From Ruegeria arenilitoris (lineage in GTDB: Bacteria > Pseudomonadota > Alphaproteobacteria > Rhodobacterales > Rhodobacteraceae): a stretch of 64,000 bases of DNA. The notes beneath the pieces were generated by a model. The model was given only the letters and a program-made list of their open reading frames with translations, was not told the DNA's origin and did not search any database. Position numbers and translations under genes: made by a program. The stretch covers positions 310,001 to 374,000 of the forward strand of contig NZ_WQDA01000005.1 in NCBI RefSeq assembly GCF_013032855.1, read 5' to 3'. Of the stretch, positions 55,072-64,000 are shown one piece after another; the stretch's first letter is position 1; each line of letters starts with the position of its first letter.

Positions 55072-56007
55072 ATGGAAAACGAGATTGCACAGACCGCAGA
55101 GACCGTGACGAACACCGTTTGGGCCGAACTGTCGCAAGTTCTGAATACCGAGCTGTATGACGGGAAATCGCTGAGCGACCTGCTGACGCTCGAGGCCCTT
55201 CTTGGCCTCGTCGCGAACACGATCGCCGCGCTGATCCTATTGGTTCTTGGGCTTGTGATTTCAAGATATGTCAGCCGAAAGATCCGGGGCGTCGGTGAAA
55301 AATCGGAACGTCTTGACGACACGCTTTTCAACTTTCTTGGCAATCTGGCGCGCTATACGATCCTGGCGTTTACGGGGCTGTTCATTCTGAACACGTTCGG
55401 GGTGCAGACGACGTCGATCATCGCGCTGATCGGTGCCGCGGGTTTGGCCATTGGTCTTGCCCTGCAAGGCACATTGTCCAACGTCGCAGCCGGCGTGATG
55501 ATCATCCTGTTCCGGCCGCTCAAGATCGGCGATTTCGTCGACGTGAACGGCGTGCTCGGAACCGTAAAAGATATCACCCTTAATTACACCGAAATTGCGG
55601 ATATGGGGAACGTCAAGGTTATAGTTCCCAACGCCGAGGTGTGGGGAAACACCATCAAGAACTATTCCGTCTATGAAACCCGTCGTGCCGAGTGGACGTT
55701 CGGTGTTGGATACGGCGTCAACTTGGCGGAGGCCGAGCGCGTCATTCGCGAGACGATCATGTCGGACGCCCGTTCGTTGGCTGACCCCGAACCGTTCATC
55801 CAAGTTAACAATCTTGGCAGTAGCAGCGTCGATTTTCTTGTCCGCGTTTGGTGCAAGTCTTCGGACTACTTCCAGTACCAGGCAGACATGAAGCGCAAAG
55901 TGAAAGAGGCACTGGACGAAGCCGATATCAATATTCCGTTTCCGACCCGCACGCTGCTGATCGAAGACGTCGAGAGACGGCAAGAGAAGGCGATCGCGGC
56001 AGAGTAA
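55072..56007 (+). CDS. Mechanosensitive ion channel (MscS family)
   Basis: This 311-aa protein has three transmembrane helices near residues 45-70, 90-112 and 118-140, with the MscS pore signature GLALQGTLSNVAAGVMIILFRP, then a beta domain. MscS channels release solutes in hypo-osmotic shock. GAGGAACACC precedes the ATG. It lies 58 bases after phyR, on the same strand, and may be read from the phyR promoter, which would put an osmotic safety valve in the general stress regulon. It is followed by about 140 non-coding bases. Confidence 0.9.
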   Translation: MENEIAQTAETVTNTVWAELSQVLNTELYDGKSLSDLLTLEALLGLVANTIAALILLVLGLVISRYVSRKIRGVGEKSERLDDTLFNFLGNLARYTILAFTGLFILNTFGVQTTSIIALIGAAGLAIGLALQGTLSNVAAGVMIILFRPLKIGDFVDVNGVLGTVKDITLNYTEIADMGNVKVIVPNAEVWGNTIKNYSVYETRRAEWTFGVGYGVNLAEAERVIRETIMSDARSLADPEPFIQVNNLGSSSVDFLVRVWCKSSDYFQYQADMKRKVKEALDEADINIPFPTRTLLIEDVERRQEKAIAAE

Positions 56008-56144
56008 CCTTGACTGTTGATCTTAGGGGGGTCTGAAGCCGGAACTCCAAAAAAGCGAACGTCATCGGGGTGCCGAAAGACAGTATTTATGCGTCGCAGG
56101 ACGGGCTTTGCATGTCGAGCGTCACCTAGTGGGTGGCAAATACC

Positions 56145-56897
56145 CTAGAATCGGTAGGTTGCGCCAATGACCGGACCGGATTGGTGGAAGCTGAAGTCAT
56201 TGCCATTGATGTCGTGATCAAAGGAAATGTATCGGTACCCGCCGCGTAGCAGCCAGCGGTCGTTGATCGCATAGTCCGCAGTCAGCAGGACCTGCCAGGT
56301 TTCGCTGTCGCTGCGGAAACCGCCGTAATCCAGGAACCCGGTTCCCGACCATTTGTCCGAAAACGCGACCCGGGCACGGACGCCGATCACCGGATCAGTC
56401 CAGCTGCTGTCGACCGAGGTCTGATTGCCGGGCGCTGTTCCGGGCAACAGGTTGAACTTTGTTTCCGTGCTGAACCATCTGAACCCGCCAGCCAGATCGA
56501 CGCTGGCTGTTGGCGTTTCGAGGACGCGGTAGCCGACATAGCCGCTCAGGAACTGGGTTTTGAACGATGTGTCCAGACCCGAACTTGCCGGTCCGGGAGT
56601 CTCGTTCGAGAAGGACAGGTTCGTATAGTTGTAGTCCGCAAGGAACGACCAACGGCCGTTCGACGCGGTAAACGTGCCCATGAACGCCAGGTCGAGGTTT
56701 TCCAGCGCGTCAGAGAAGCTGAGTGTGCCATCCAAGGTTCCCGCCGGTGTGTCCAACGACACTTCGGTTTCAGGGGTGAACAGGTAGATCGTGGCCGAAT
56801 AGGACCAGTCGGACTGCTGAGAGAGTGCCGAGGTCGCTGCTGAAATCGCCAGCGACAGGCCAAGCATCAGGGGTTTCGCTATCCGTACCGTCTTCAT
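56145..56897 (-). CDS. Outer-membrane beta-barrel protein
   Basis: This 250-aa protein has a signal peptide (MKTVRIAKPLMLGLSLAISAATSALSQ), then alternating strands typical of an 8-12 stranded barrel and a C-terminal GATYRF ending in Phe, as the outer-membrane insertion signal. It resembles small OmpW/opacity-like barrels but no family is certain. GGAGGG precedes the ATG at 56897. The 157 bases up to tRNA-Val hold no gene. Confidence 0.8.
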   Translation of the reverse strand: MKTVRIAKPLMLGLSLAISAATSALSQQSDWSYSATIYLFTPETEVSLDTPAGTLDGTLSFSDALENLDLAFMGTFTASNGRWSFLADYNYTNLSFSNETPGPASSGLDTSFKTQFLSGYVGYRVLETPTASVDLAGGFRWFSTETKFNLLPGTAPGNQTSVDSSWTDPVIGVRARVAFSDKWSGTGFLDYGGFRSDSETWQVLLTADYAINDRWLLRGGYRYISFDHDINGNDFSFHQSGPVIGATYRF

Positions 56898-57054
56898 GAT
56901 GTCCCTCCGGTGAGCCCGTTTTGGCTTTGACCCACAATAAAGGAGGCTGCCGGCAAACCAAAATAGTATTTTGATTTGTGCATGGGTTGGCGCGACGAGC
57001 CGGAAATCGCAGGTCATACCCGCGCAAATACTGAAAATGGAGAAGAGGTTGGGA

Positions 57055-57130
<76 letters not shown>

Positions 57131-57207
57131 GTGAGGGGGGATTTAGCCAAGCTGGTGGGCCGGCGCAAGAGGGTCTTTCAGAATTTCTGCGCCGGTGGCT
57201 GTGTGTC

Positions 57208-58461
57208 TCAGGGATTCATGTCCTTCAATGCGGTCAGCAGCTGCGCAACTTCGTGCTCGGTGTTGTAGTGGCACAGCGAAATCCGGATGCAATCGGACAA
57301 GCCCAACGGGTTCAGCACGTTCCCGCTGTAATGGTCGGCCTTGCGGGTGTGGGTTCGGATGCCCTGCGCGTTCAGGCGCGAGACCACGTCGGTCGAGGGC
57401 ATGTCGCGGACCACGACCGACACCAGTCCTTCGCGGGCGGGGTTGTCTTCTCCGGCCAGAATCGCGACGTGATCCATATCGCGCAGGCCGGGCAGGTTGC
57501 TGACGCCGTTGATCATCGCGTTGGTCAGATGGGTCTCATAGGCATGAATCGCCTGGCCGGCGGCCTCGATTCTGGTGCGTTGGTCAGGGGCATCCGACAC
57601 CTGGCCGCCCAGCCAGTCGAAATAGGCAACCACGTCGGACATCGTGGCGTAGGCGCCGGTATCGCGCGTGCCGAATTCCCAACCATCAGCGGGCGCGTCA
57701 ATCAGTTGGTCATGGGGCAGGGCGGTCAGCCGGTCGGAGATCCAGGCAATGCCGTAGCCATGCCGGGAAAACACTTTGTAGGGTGAAATCGCATATCCAT
57801 CGACTTTATAGCTGTCGATATCCAACTGTCCGTGTGCTGCGTGCTGGATGCCATCGACGATGATGAAACAATCCGGCGACACCGCCCGGATCGCGCGCGA
57901 GATTTCAGCCACGTCCATTCCCATTCCCGTCACCGGCGAAGCGTGCAGGATCGTGGCGACCGCGACGTCCGGTGTCATGTGGGCCGAATAATCTGCGGCC
58001 GTAACCAAACCTGTCGCGTCGTTATGCGGCACGTTCACATAGTCCAATCCGGCAAGGCCCGCCCAGCGGCGCGCGGCGCTGCGGCTGGCGGGATGTTCGA
58101 TCGAGCTGCCGATCACCTTTGCCCCTTTTGGCGCATTCACGCAGGCCGTGCGGATCATGCGGAACAGCAGCTCTGTTCCGCTTTCACCCACGAAGAACTG
58201 CCCCGAAGGCGCATTCATAAACACGGCAAGATCTGCCTTGGCACGGCTGATGATGTCGACCAACGCGTGACTGGCGGGGTTGTCCCGCCCCTGATTGTCC
58301 GGGATGGCCGCAAAACGGGCCGAGGTTTCGACCACCGAGTTCAAGGTCAGTGCGCCGCCGGCATTTTCGAAAAAGATGCGGGGACCCTGAAAGGGGCAGC
58401 TGTCCACATGGGCAAACCGCGCGCGAACGGTGTCGATCAATCCCGGGGTTTGGTGCAGCAT
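57208..58461 (-). CDS. Class V aminotransferase-family protein (cysteine-desulfurase-like)
   Basis: This 417-aa PLP enzyme has ENAGGALTL near the N-terminus, SSIEHPASR, VDGIQHAAHGQLD, and the Lys-containing segment ISPYKVFSRHGYG near residue 225 as cofactor site. These fit class V aminotransferases of the NifS/SufS/CsdA group; the particular reaction (desulfurase, isomerase or lyase) is not clear. I use the ATG at 58461. It is divergent from modA; the 240 bases between carry no recognised ModE site. Confidence 0.82.
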   Translation of the reverse strand: MLHQTPGLIDTVRARFAHVDSCPFQGPRIFFENAGGALTLNSVVETSARFAAIPDNQGRDNPASHALVDIISRAKADLAVFMNAPSGQFFVGESGTELLFRMIRTACVNAPKGAKVIGSSIEHPASRSAARRWAGLAGLDYVNVPHNDATGLVTAADYSAHMTPDVAVATILHASPVTGMGMDVAEISRAIRAVSPDCFIIVDGIQHAAHGQLDIDSYKVDGYAISPYKVFSRHGYGIAWISDRLTALPHDQLIDAPADGWEFGTRDTGAYATMSDVVAYFDWLGGQVSDAPDQRTRIEAAGQAIHAYETHLTNAMINGVSNLPGLRDMDHVAILAGEDNPAREGLVSVVVRDMPSTDVVSRLNAQGIRTHTRKADHYSGNVLNPLGLSDCIRISLCHYNTEHEVAQLLTALKDMNP

Positions 58462-58701
58462 GGTGTACGTCCTGTTTGGTTCATGCCCAGACTCGTCTTG
58501 CGAGTTCGCGACATCAATTTCGTTTGCGACAGATTGCGGGTTTGGGATGCCGCCTTTTTCTCCGGGCTTACTCTTTCGACGCCGGAAAGACCAATTGATT
58601 CCGGACTCTGCATGGCACGCCGGCGGGAATACACCTTGCCTGCGGCCCGCTGCCTCCGATATGCCAAAAGCAGTGCGACCGTCCGAACAGGAGAGCCGGG
58701 G

Positions 58702-59478
58702 ATGCAGTTCGACACATGCCGCCGTCTTGTTGCGGTTGCCGCCGTTTGCGGCGCGTTGGTTGCCCCGGTTCGGGTTGCGGCGGCTGAGGTCCTGGTGTTC
58801 GCGGCGGCCAGTCTCAAGACCGCGCTGGACCAGATCGCTCCGGAATTCGAGGCCGCGACAGGTCAACAGGTTACGGTTTCCTTCGCAGCCTCTTCCGTTT
58901 TGGCCCGGCAGATTCAGCTGGGCGCGCCGGCCGATCTGTATATTTCGGCCAATACCGCCTGGATGGATGTTCTTGAGCGGAACGGAGACATCGACCCGGC
59001 GTCGCGCGTCGATCTTGTGGGCAACGGGCTGGTGCTGATTGCGCGCGCAGGGCAGCCCAGCGAACAGACGCTTACGCCGGACTTCGATCTGAGCGGTCAG
59101 TTGAAAGGCGGCTATCTGGCGATGGCCCTCGTTGATGCGGTTCCCGCCGGAATCTACGGCAAGGCCGCGCTGACTGCCCTGGACCTGTGGAACGATGTTC
59201 AGGATCAGGTGGCTCAGGCCGACAACGTGCGCGCGGCGTTGGCGCTTGTCGCAAGCGGCGCGGCACCAATGGGTGTTGTCTACCGATCCGATGCGCAGGC
59301 CGAGGCCCGGGTGGATGTGGTCGGAATTTTCCCTGAAGGCACGCACCCGGTGATCGTCTATCCCGCGGCCCTGACCGCGACTGCACGGCCTGAGGCGCAT
59401 GTCTTCCTCGACTACCTGCAGAGCGAACCGGCGACCGGCATATTCAAGGCGCAGGGTTTCACCCTGCCGCACGGATAG
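58702..59478 (+). CDS. modA: Molybdate ABC transporter substrate-binding protein
   Basis: ModA captures molybdate or tungstate in the periplasm. The 258-aa protein has a signal peptide (cleavage near AAAEV) and the family motif VLVFAAASLKTALDQI near residue 32, with SFAASSVLARQIQLGAPADLYIS. AGGAG lies 8 bases before the ATG at 58702. Start of a three-gene modABC operon: modB follows 4 bases after the stop and overlaps with modC. Confidence 0.93.
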   Translation: MQFDTCRRLVAVAAVCGALVAPVRVAAAEVLVFAAASLKTALDQIAPEFEAATGQQVTVSFAASSVLARQIQLGAPADLYISANTAWMDVLERNGDIDPASRVDLVGNGLVLIARAGQPSEQTLTPDFDLSGQLKGGYLAMALVDAVPAGIYGKAALTALDLWNDVQDQVAQADNVRAALALVASGAAPMGVVYRSDAQAEARVDVVGIFPEGTHPVIVYPAALTATARPEAHVFLDYLQSEPATGIFKAQGFTLPHG

Positions 59479-59482
59479 CGCC

Positions 59483-60175
59483 ATGGGTTGGCTGGGCCCC
59501 GCCGAGATCGAAGCGTTGCGGCTGTCTCTGCGCGTCTCTTTCTGGGCGACGATCGTTTCGCTGCCACTCGGGATATTCGTCGCCTACGCACTGGCCCGCT
59601 GGAGGTTTCCCGGCCGACAAGTGCTGAACGGTCTGGTGCATCTGCCGCTTATCCTGCCACCGGTCGTGACCGGTTATCTGTTGTTGCTGACCTTCAACGT
59701 ACAAGCCCCGGTTGGTCGGGTGCTGGCTGATCTGGGCGTCGTTGTGGCTTTCCGCTGGACCGGAGCCGCACTGGCCGCCGGGATCATGGCATTTCCGCTG
59801 ATGGTTCGGGCAATCCGCCTGTCGATCGAGGCGGTTGATCCAAAACTGGAACAGGCCGGAGCGACGCTTGGGGCATCGCAACCTTTTGTCTTTGTCACCG
59901 TGACTTTGCCTATGATTTTGCCGGGGATCATCGCAGGGGCAATCCTTGCCTTCGCAAAGGCGATGGGCGAGTTCGGAGCCACGATCACCTTCGTGTCGAA
60001 CATTCCCGGCCAGACCCAGACTCTGCCGTCGGCCGTTTATGCCTTCCTTCAGGTGCCGGGCGGTGAGAGTGCCGCGATGCGGCTGGTCATCATCTCGATC
60101 GTCATCGCCATGGGGGCGTTGCTTCTGTCGGAATATGTGGGGCGTCGCGCAGCGGCCCGGGTGGCCGGAACATGA
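59483..60175 (+). CDS. modB: Molybdate ABC transporter permease
   Basis: This 230-aa inner-membrane permease has about five helices and the EAA-type cytosolic loop EQAGATLGASQPFVFVTVTLPMILPGIIAGA, which docks with ModC. The FGATITF ending of that region is typical of ModB. The start codon lies 4 bases after modA. Its stop overlaps the modC start by 4 bases (ATGA). Confidence 0.94.
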   Translation: MGWLGPAEIEALRLSLRVSFWATIVSLPLGIFVAYALARWRFPGRQVLNGLVHLPLILPPVVTGYLLLLTFNVQAPVGRVLADLGVVVAFRWTGAALAAGIMAFPLMVRAIRLSIEAVDPKLEQAGATLGASQPFVFVTVTLPMILPGIIAGAILAFAKAMGEFGATITFVSNIPGQTQTLPSAVYAFLQVPGGESAAMRLVIISIVIAMGALLLSEYVGRRAAARVAGT

Positions 60176-61269
60176 GCCTGTCCGTGCAGATAAGCCACCG
60201 CCTGCCGGGCATTGACCTGGACATCCTGTTCCAGGCGCCGCGGGGTGTGACGGTTCTGTTCGGACGATCGGGGTCGGGCAAAACCACCATTGTGGATGCT
60301 GTGGCCGGTTTGCTGCGCCCCCAGGCTGGGCGGGTCGCGGTGGATGATTGGGTGCTGTTCGATACCGAGCAAGGCCATTGGTTGCCGCCGCATCGCCGCC
60401 GGCTGGGGTATATCTTTCAGGAAGGCCGCTTGTTCCCGCACCTGACCGTGCGCCAAAACCTGTCGTACGGCCGGTGGTTCGCTCCCCGGGGCGCGCGCCG
60501 TGAAAACCCCGATCACGTGATAGAGATGCTGGGCATCGGCCACCTGCTGGACCGTCGCCCCGCCCACCTGTCGGGCGGTGAAAAGCAGCGTGTCGCCATT
60601 GGCCGTGCTCTGCTGGCAAGTCCGCGGTTGATCCTGGCCGATGAACCTCTCGCTGCGTTGGATGAAGCGCGAAAGGCCGAGATCCTGCCCTATTTCGAGC
60701 GATTGAGGGACGAGGTCTCGGTGCCGATTCTCTATGTCACGCATTCTGCGGCCGAAGTGGCCCGCCTTGCCACCTCGGTCGTGGCGCTGCAGGACGGCAA
60801 GGTGCTGCGGCAGGGACCGGCCTCCGAAGTGCTGGCGGATCCCTCGGTTGCGCCGACAGGTGTGCGGGCTGTGGGTGCGGTGCTTGAGGTCAGTGTGGCC
60901 GCGCATCACGAAGACGGCCTGACGGAACTGACGGCAAACGGTGTCCGACTGTTCCTGCCGCGCATCCCGCATTCGGTTGGCGACACGCTTCGGATCCGCA
61001 TCCCCGCCCAGGAAGTCATACTGTCGGACCGAAAGCCCGAGGGTCTGTCGGCGCTGAACGTCCTGCAGGGCACCGTCGAGTCCGTGCGCGCGGGCGAAGG
61101 GCCAGGGGCGATCGTTTCGGTCCGAACACCGGCGGGCACGCTGCTGGCCCGTGTGACGCGCCGGTCGGTCGATGCCCTGGCGTTGCAGCCCGGCAAACCG
61201 TGCCACGCGGTCGTCAAGACCGTAGCGCTGGCACCGCAGGATGTCGGTGGACGGGTCGCCAAATCTTAG
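60172..61269 (+). CDS. modC: Molybdate ABC transporter ATP-binding protein
   Basis: This 365-aa ATPase has Walker [10 protein letters not shown] near residue 36, Q-loop [11 protein letters not shown], signature [14 protein letters not shown] near 128, Walker [14 protein letters not shown], and a C-terminal TOBE domain (residues 290-360) that binds molybdate and regulates uptake. The length fits ModC. Its start overlaps modB by 4 bases. The convergent HlyC pseudogene ends just 9 bases downstream. Confidence 0.94.
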   Translation: MSLSVQISHRLPGIDLDILFQAPRGVTVLFGRSGSGKTTIVDAVAGLLRPQAGRVAVDDWVLFDTEQGHWLPPHRRRLGYIFQEGRLFPHLTVRQNLSYGRWFAPRGARRENPDHVIEMLGIGHLLDRRPAHLSGGEKQRVAIGRALLASPRLILADEPLAALDEARKAEILPYFERLRDEVSVPILYVTHSAAEVARLATSVVALQDGKVLRQGPASEVLADPSVAPTGVRAVGAVLEVSVAAHHEDGLTELTANGVRLFLPRIPHSVGDTLRIRIPAQEVILSDRKPEGLSALNVLQGTVESVRAGEGPGAIVSVRTPAGTLLARVTRRSVDALALQPGKPCHAVVKTVALAPQDVGGRVAKS

Positions 61270-61278
61270 GCGGCAGGG

Positions 61279-61791
61279 TCAATCACCCTGTTCTTTCAGA
61301 AGCTGCGAGAACTCTTTTTTCCGGTACAGCTTCATATGGACCTTGCCGGCCTCATCCCGGGTCCATTCGACGATGCGGTTTCGGGTCATGTCGCTGTCCA
61401 TGCGGTTCGTGCGCACCCTCGGGTGCGGAATCTCGCGTTTCAGAATCTCGACCATCTGGTTGGTCTGTCCGAAAGGTGCGACCAAATCGACGATTCAGAA
61501 AGATGAACCGCTGGTGAAATCAGTATCCATCAAAGGCTTTTCCTGCACCGCATATCGGTATTCCGCTTCAGGGCTGAGCCCGGCAAAGGTCACGAAACCG
61601 CGCGGGAATCCGTTTTGGCGAAAGATGTGATACTGCCCCAGCCGCAAAGGCGTTTCGAATGCTTACAGAACCTGGGCGAGGCTGCGTTGCTGGTGGGTTT
61701 TGGTCAGCCCGGCAAGGTAGAAGAGCGCGCCGAAATCGGCGTATTTCTCGGGAGAGATATCAAACCAGTCCTTTGGAAATTTTCTGCTCAA
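61279..61791 (-). pseudogene. Toxin-activating lysine-acyltransferase (HlyC/RtxC family), two in-frame stops
   Basis: The 171-codon reading frame keeps HlyC-family sequence throughout: SRKFPKDWFDISPEKYADFG at the start, LGQYHIFRQNGFPRGFVTFAGLSPEAE in the middle, and IVDLVAPFGQ near the end. HlyC enzymes attach fatty acids to lysines of RTX toxins. Codon 43 is TAA (Q expected, CAA to TAA) and codon 99 is TGA (W expected, TGG to TGA). Both are single-base changes and the frame is otherwise open, so the gene looks recently inactivated. It starts at a TTG; no RTX structural gene is in the window. Confidence 0.72.
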
Positions 61792-61983
61792 ACCTGACCT
61801 CAACCCCTTGGGACATCGGCAGTATATCGGGCAAAATCTTGAAATGGTACTTGTTTTCTGTCGCCGCCGAAGCTGAGAGGGCGTGTGGGCGCGGCCTGTT
61901 TCCAAAGGTGACCGGGTTTGGCTTTACTCAATGGACATGCGGCCTATGATTGGCACAACCCGGTTTTTTGGCGGATAGTTTTG

Positions 61984-62394
61984 ATGAAGCATTTGATTTC
62001 AGCCCTGGTTCTGTCTGCAACACTGTTGGCTCCAATTGCCGCACAAGCTGTCGGGTTCGGCATCGGCGTCCGCCCGACCTACCGCACCGAGATAAGATCC
62101 GTAGGAGACGGTGTGTACGAGGTCAAGGCAATCGGGTCGTCAGCCCCTGTCAACTACTGGTGCGGGATCGGCGATTTCGCCATTCGGCAGTTGGGTGTCC
62201 CCGGTTCGCAACGGATCTACATCTGGAGGGCTTACGAGCCGGGTGTCCGAACCGTGCAATTCTCGTTGAAGCCGCCGCCGGGCGTGGATACCACCCCCGG
62301 CTATTCAATCACCGTCAAGCGGGTGGGCGAGAACATGTCAGCGTCCTCAGCGCAGAACTACTGCTACGACAACTTCATGGATTTCGGGTTCTGA
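61984..62394 (+). CDS. Exported protein of unknown function
   Basis: This 136-aa protein has a signal peptide (MKHLISALVLSATLLAPIAAQA) and a domain with two Cys (NYWCGIGDF and SAQNYCYDN), probably disulfide-linked in the periplasm. I recognise no family. The ATG at 61984 begins the signal; the upstream codons are unsupported. It is divergent from the HlyC pseudogene (192 bases away) and convergent with hemF. Confidence 0.75.
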   Translation: MKHLISALVLSATLLAPIAAQAVGFGIGVRPTYRTEIRSVGDGVYEVKAIGSSAPVNYWCGIGDFAIRQLGVPGSQRIYIWRAYEPGVRTVQFSLKPPPGVDTTPGYSITVKRVGENMSASSAQNYCYDNFMDFGF

Positions 62395-62398
62395 CGTC

Positions 62399-63283
62399 TC
62401 AGACCCACTTGGCCAGCGGCGGCAGGCTCATCAGCACTGCGTCTGGGTCATGCCCGGTTTCCAGCCCGAATTTCGTGCCCCGGTCATAGACCAGATTGTA
62501 TTCGGCATAGAGCCCGCGGTGCACCAGCTGGGTGTCTTTGTCCGCTTCGGTAAAGGGCTGCACGCGCCGCTTTTCGACCAGCGGCAGAAAGGCCGGCAGG
62601 AAAGCGCGGCCAATGTCCTGGGTCAGCGCGAAATCGGCCTGCCAGTCTCCGGTGCAGTAATCATCCATGAAGATCCCGCCGACGCCCCGGGCGCGCTTGC
62701 GGTGCGGGATGTAGAAATACTCGTCGGCCCACTCCTTGAGGCGCGGATAGTGCCCTGGTCCGTGCGGGTCCAGATGCGCCTTCTGCGTGGCGTGGAAATG
62801 CGCCGTGTCCTCGGGGTACTCGATGCAGGGGTTCAGGTCGGATCCGCCGCCGAACCACCAGGCATGCGGCGTCCAGAACATGCGGGTGTTCATGTGAACG
62901 GCCGGGACATGCGGGTTTTGCATATGCGCCACAAGGCTGATGCCCGAGGCCCAGAACCGCGGGTCGTCGGCCATACCGGGGATGCCCTTGCGCGCGGCCA
63001 TCGCCTGTTGTGCCCGCTCGCCGAGCGTGCCGTAGACGGTCGAGACATTGACGCCGACCTTCTCGAACACGCGGCCACCGCGCATGACCGACATCAGCCC
63101 ACCGCCCGCGTCCGAGCCATCCTCAGACTGGCGTCGAGTTTCCTTGACTTCGAACCGCCCGGCGGGGGCATCGGAAAACGGCCCCGCGTGGTGGCTGTCT
63201 TCCAAAGCCTCGAAGGCCGCGGCGATTTCGTCGCGCAACTGGCGAAACCAGGCCGAGGCGGTGGATTTTTCCGTTTCAAACAT
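62399..63283 (-). CDS. hemF: Coproporphyrinogen III oxidase, oxygen-dependent
   Basis: HemF converts coproporphyrinogen III to protoporphyrinogen IX with oxygen in haem synthesis. The protein of about 294 aa contains the family segments HMNTRMFW, WWFGGGSDLNP, FYIPHRKRARGVGGIFMDD, and YNLVYDRGTKFGL. I use the ATG at 63283; a TTG at 63295 that overlaps the SDR stop (TTGA) would add four residues and might be the true start, which would couple the two genes. Aerobic haem synthesis fits the organism. Confidence 0.93.
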   Translation of the reverse strand: MFETEKSTASAWFRQLRDEIAAAFEALEDSHHAGPFSDAPAGRFEVKETRRQSEDGSDAGGGLMSVMRGGRVFEKVGVNVSTVYGTLGERAQQAMAARKGIPGMADDPRFWASGISLVAHMQNPHVPAVHMNTRMFWTPHAWWFGGGSDLNPCIEYPEDTAHFHATQKAHLDPHGPGHYPRLKEWADEYFYIPHRKRARGVGGIFMDDYCTGDWQADFALTQDIGRAFLPAFLPLVEKRRVQPFTEADKDTQLVHRGLYAEYNLVYDRGTKFGLETGHDPDAVLMSLPPLAKWV

Positions 63284-63291
63284 CGTCAGGC

Positions 63292-64000
63292 TCAATGCGC
63301 GGGGGCGGCAACCGGGTCCAAAAGGGTCCGTCCACCGTCAATTGTCAGGACTTGCCCGGTAATGAACGCAGCCGCGTCCGAGGCAAGGTATTGCGCCGTT
63401 TCGGCCAGCTCGGCCGGGGCGGCAATGCGGGCCAGTGGGGTATGATCCTCAATGTCCCGCCGATAGTCCCGATTGTCTTTCAGGGTGGCCTGCAGTGATG
63501 CGCTCATGACCGACCCCAACGCAATCGAGTTCACGCGAATCCGATGAGGCGCAAGCGCCACTGCTAGGGACCGGGTCAACTGGTCCTGCGCGGCGCTGGA
63601 AACCGAATAGGCCAAAAGGCCTGGATGCGCGCGCTGACCGGCGATCGAGGACAGGTTGATGATCGAACCATTCGGTCCCTCTTCCTGATTCTCGGATTGT
63701 TTGATCATCCGCTTGGCCACAAGCTGGCTCAGCCGCAGGGCGGGCATCAGGTTCTGGTTCAGAAGGGTGCGAACCGAGTCGTCTTCCAGGTCCAGCGGAT
63801 CCGTCGGGATGACCTGTCTGGCCCCGTTGACCAGAATATCGACCTGATCGAATGCATCCAGAGTGGCCGAAAGGAGGTTGGCGATCGTCAGCTTTTCGCG
63901 CAGATCACCGGCGAAGTAGCGGACGTTGCTGTCGTCGGCCTGTTCGCCCAGTTCTTCTGCCAGACGTTTCTCGTCCATGTCGGCGAACATCACGTTGGCG
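63292..64000 (-). CDS. Short-chain dehydrogenase/reductase, 5'-partial
   Basis: The visible part of about 235 residues is a classical SDR: NILVNGA-type ILVNGARQ, SIINLSSIAGQRAHPGLLAYSVSSAAQDQL (the YxxxK position reads YSVSS, without Lys at +4), and VNSIALGSVMS. The nucleotide-binding N-terminus lies beyond the window. The lysine absence suggests a weak or altered activity or a family member with another role. Its stop overlaps a possible TTG start of hemF. Confidence 0.78.
   Translation of the reverse strand, partial: ANVMFADMDEKRLAEELGEQADDSNVRYFAGDLREKLTIANLLSATLDAFDQVDILVNGARQVIPTDPLDLEDDSVRTLLNQNLMPALRLSQLVAKRMIKQSENQEEGPNGSIINLSSIAGQRAHPGLLAYSVSSAAQDQLTRSLAVALAPHRIRVNSIALGSVMSASLQATLKDNRDYRRDIEDHTPLARIAAPAELAETAQYLASDAAAFITGQVLTIDGGRTLLDPVAAPAH

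Noticed and set aside
61241..61630. Plus-strand frame over the HlyC remnant
   Set aside because: It lies opposite family-conserved HlyC sequence and has no domain of its own.

Overview
The window reads as chromosomal DNA of a marine alphaproteobacterium of the Rhodobacteraceae (Roseobacter group, Ruegeria/Phaeobacter-like). The evidence is a GC-rich sequence with strong alphaproteobacterial codon bias, a class I lysyl-tRNA synthetase, an NDUFS4-like complex I subunit, aerobic HemF, a PhyR-NepR-EcfG general stress response locus, and protein sequences typical of that family. This assignment is from recognition, not from a database search.

Layout. 1-26 kb is mostly core genome: rlmJ (5' cut by the window edge), leuA with a Leu/Ile-rich leader peptide, an 18-repeat MORN protein, nadE, gltX, an Rrf2/NsrR-like regulator, an FtsX-type ABC exporter with divergent tesA, a SRAP-like gene without the catalytic Cys2, an L,D-transpeptidase, a cold-shock gene, ettA, MOSC-nadD, a PBP4-type peptidase and class I lysS. 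26-34 kb is more accessory: a 761-aa beta-helix (tail-spike-like) protein, a T4-lysozyme-like GH24 protein, small monooxygenase-like proteins, UspA, and an ORF6N regulator with two matching palindromic sites beside an AT-rich orphan gene. uvrB, a complex I subunit and a GNAT enzyme lead to tRNA-Arg(UCU). Behind the tRNA lies a decayed island: an AAA+ ATPase, a frameshifted stump of a metallophosphoesterase, and an IS3-type transposase remnant.

40-56 kb is a general stress response island. phyR is divergent from nepR-ecfG-(histidine kinase)-(phospholipase D). Ten sites matching the EcfG promoter pattern GGAAC-N16/17-CGTT precede dps, a DUF1328 protein followed by an acetolactate-synthase-like gene, a DUF883 protein, a formate/nitrite-transporter-family protein, a PLDc_N protein, a PRC-barrel protein, csbD, and a four-gene membrane-protein operon that ends in an AI-2E-family transporter. 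The same pattern precedes phyR and nepR, where the two promoters overlap. The regulators and a sizeable part of their likely regulon therefore sit side by side.

56-64 kb holds an outer-membrane beta-barrel protein, tRNA-Val(UAC), a class V aminotransferase-like gene, modABC for molybdate uptake, a HlyC-type toxin acyltransferase broken by two in-frame stop codons, hemF, and an SDR gene cut by the window end. I found no CRISPR array, rRNA gene, intact prophage or intact insertion sequence.
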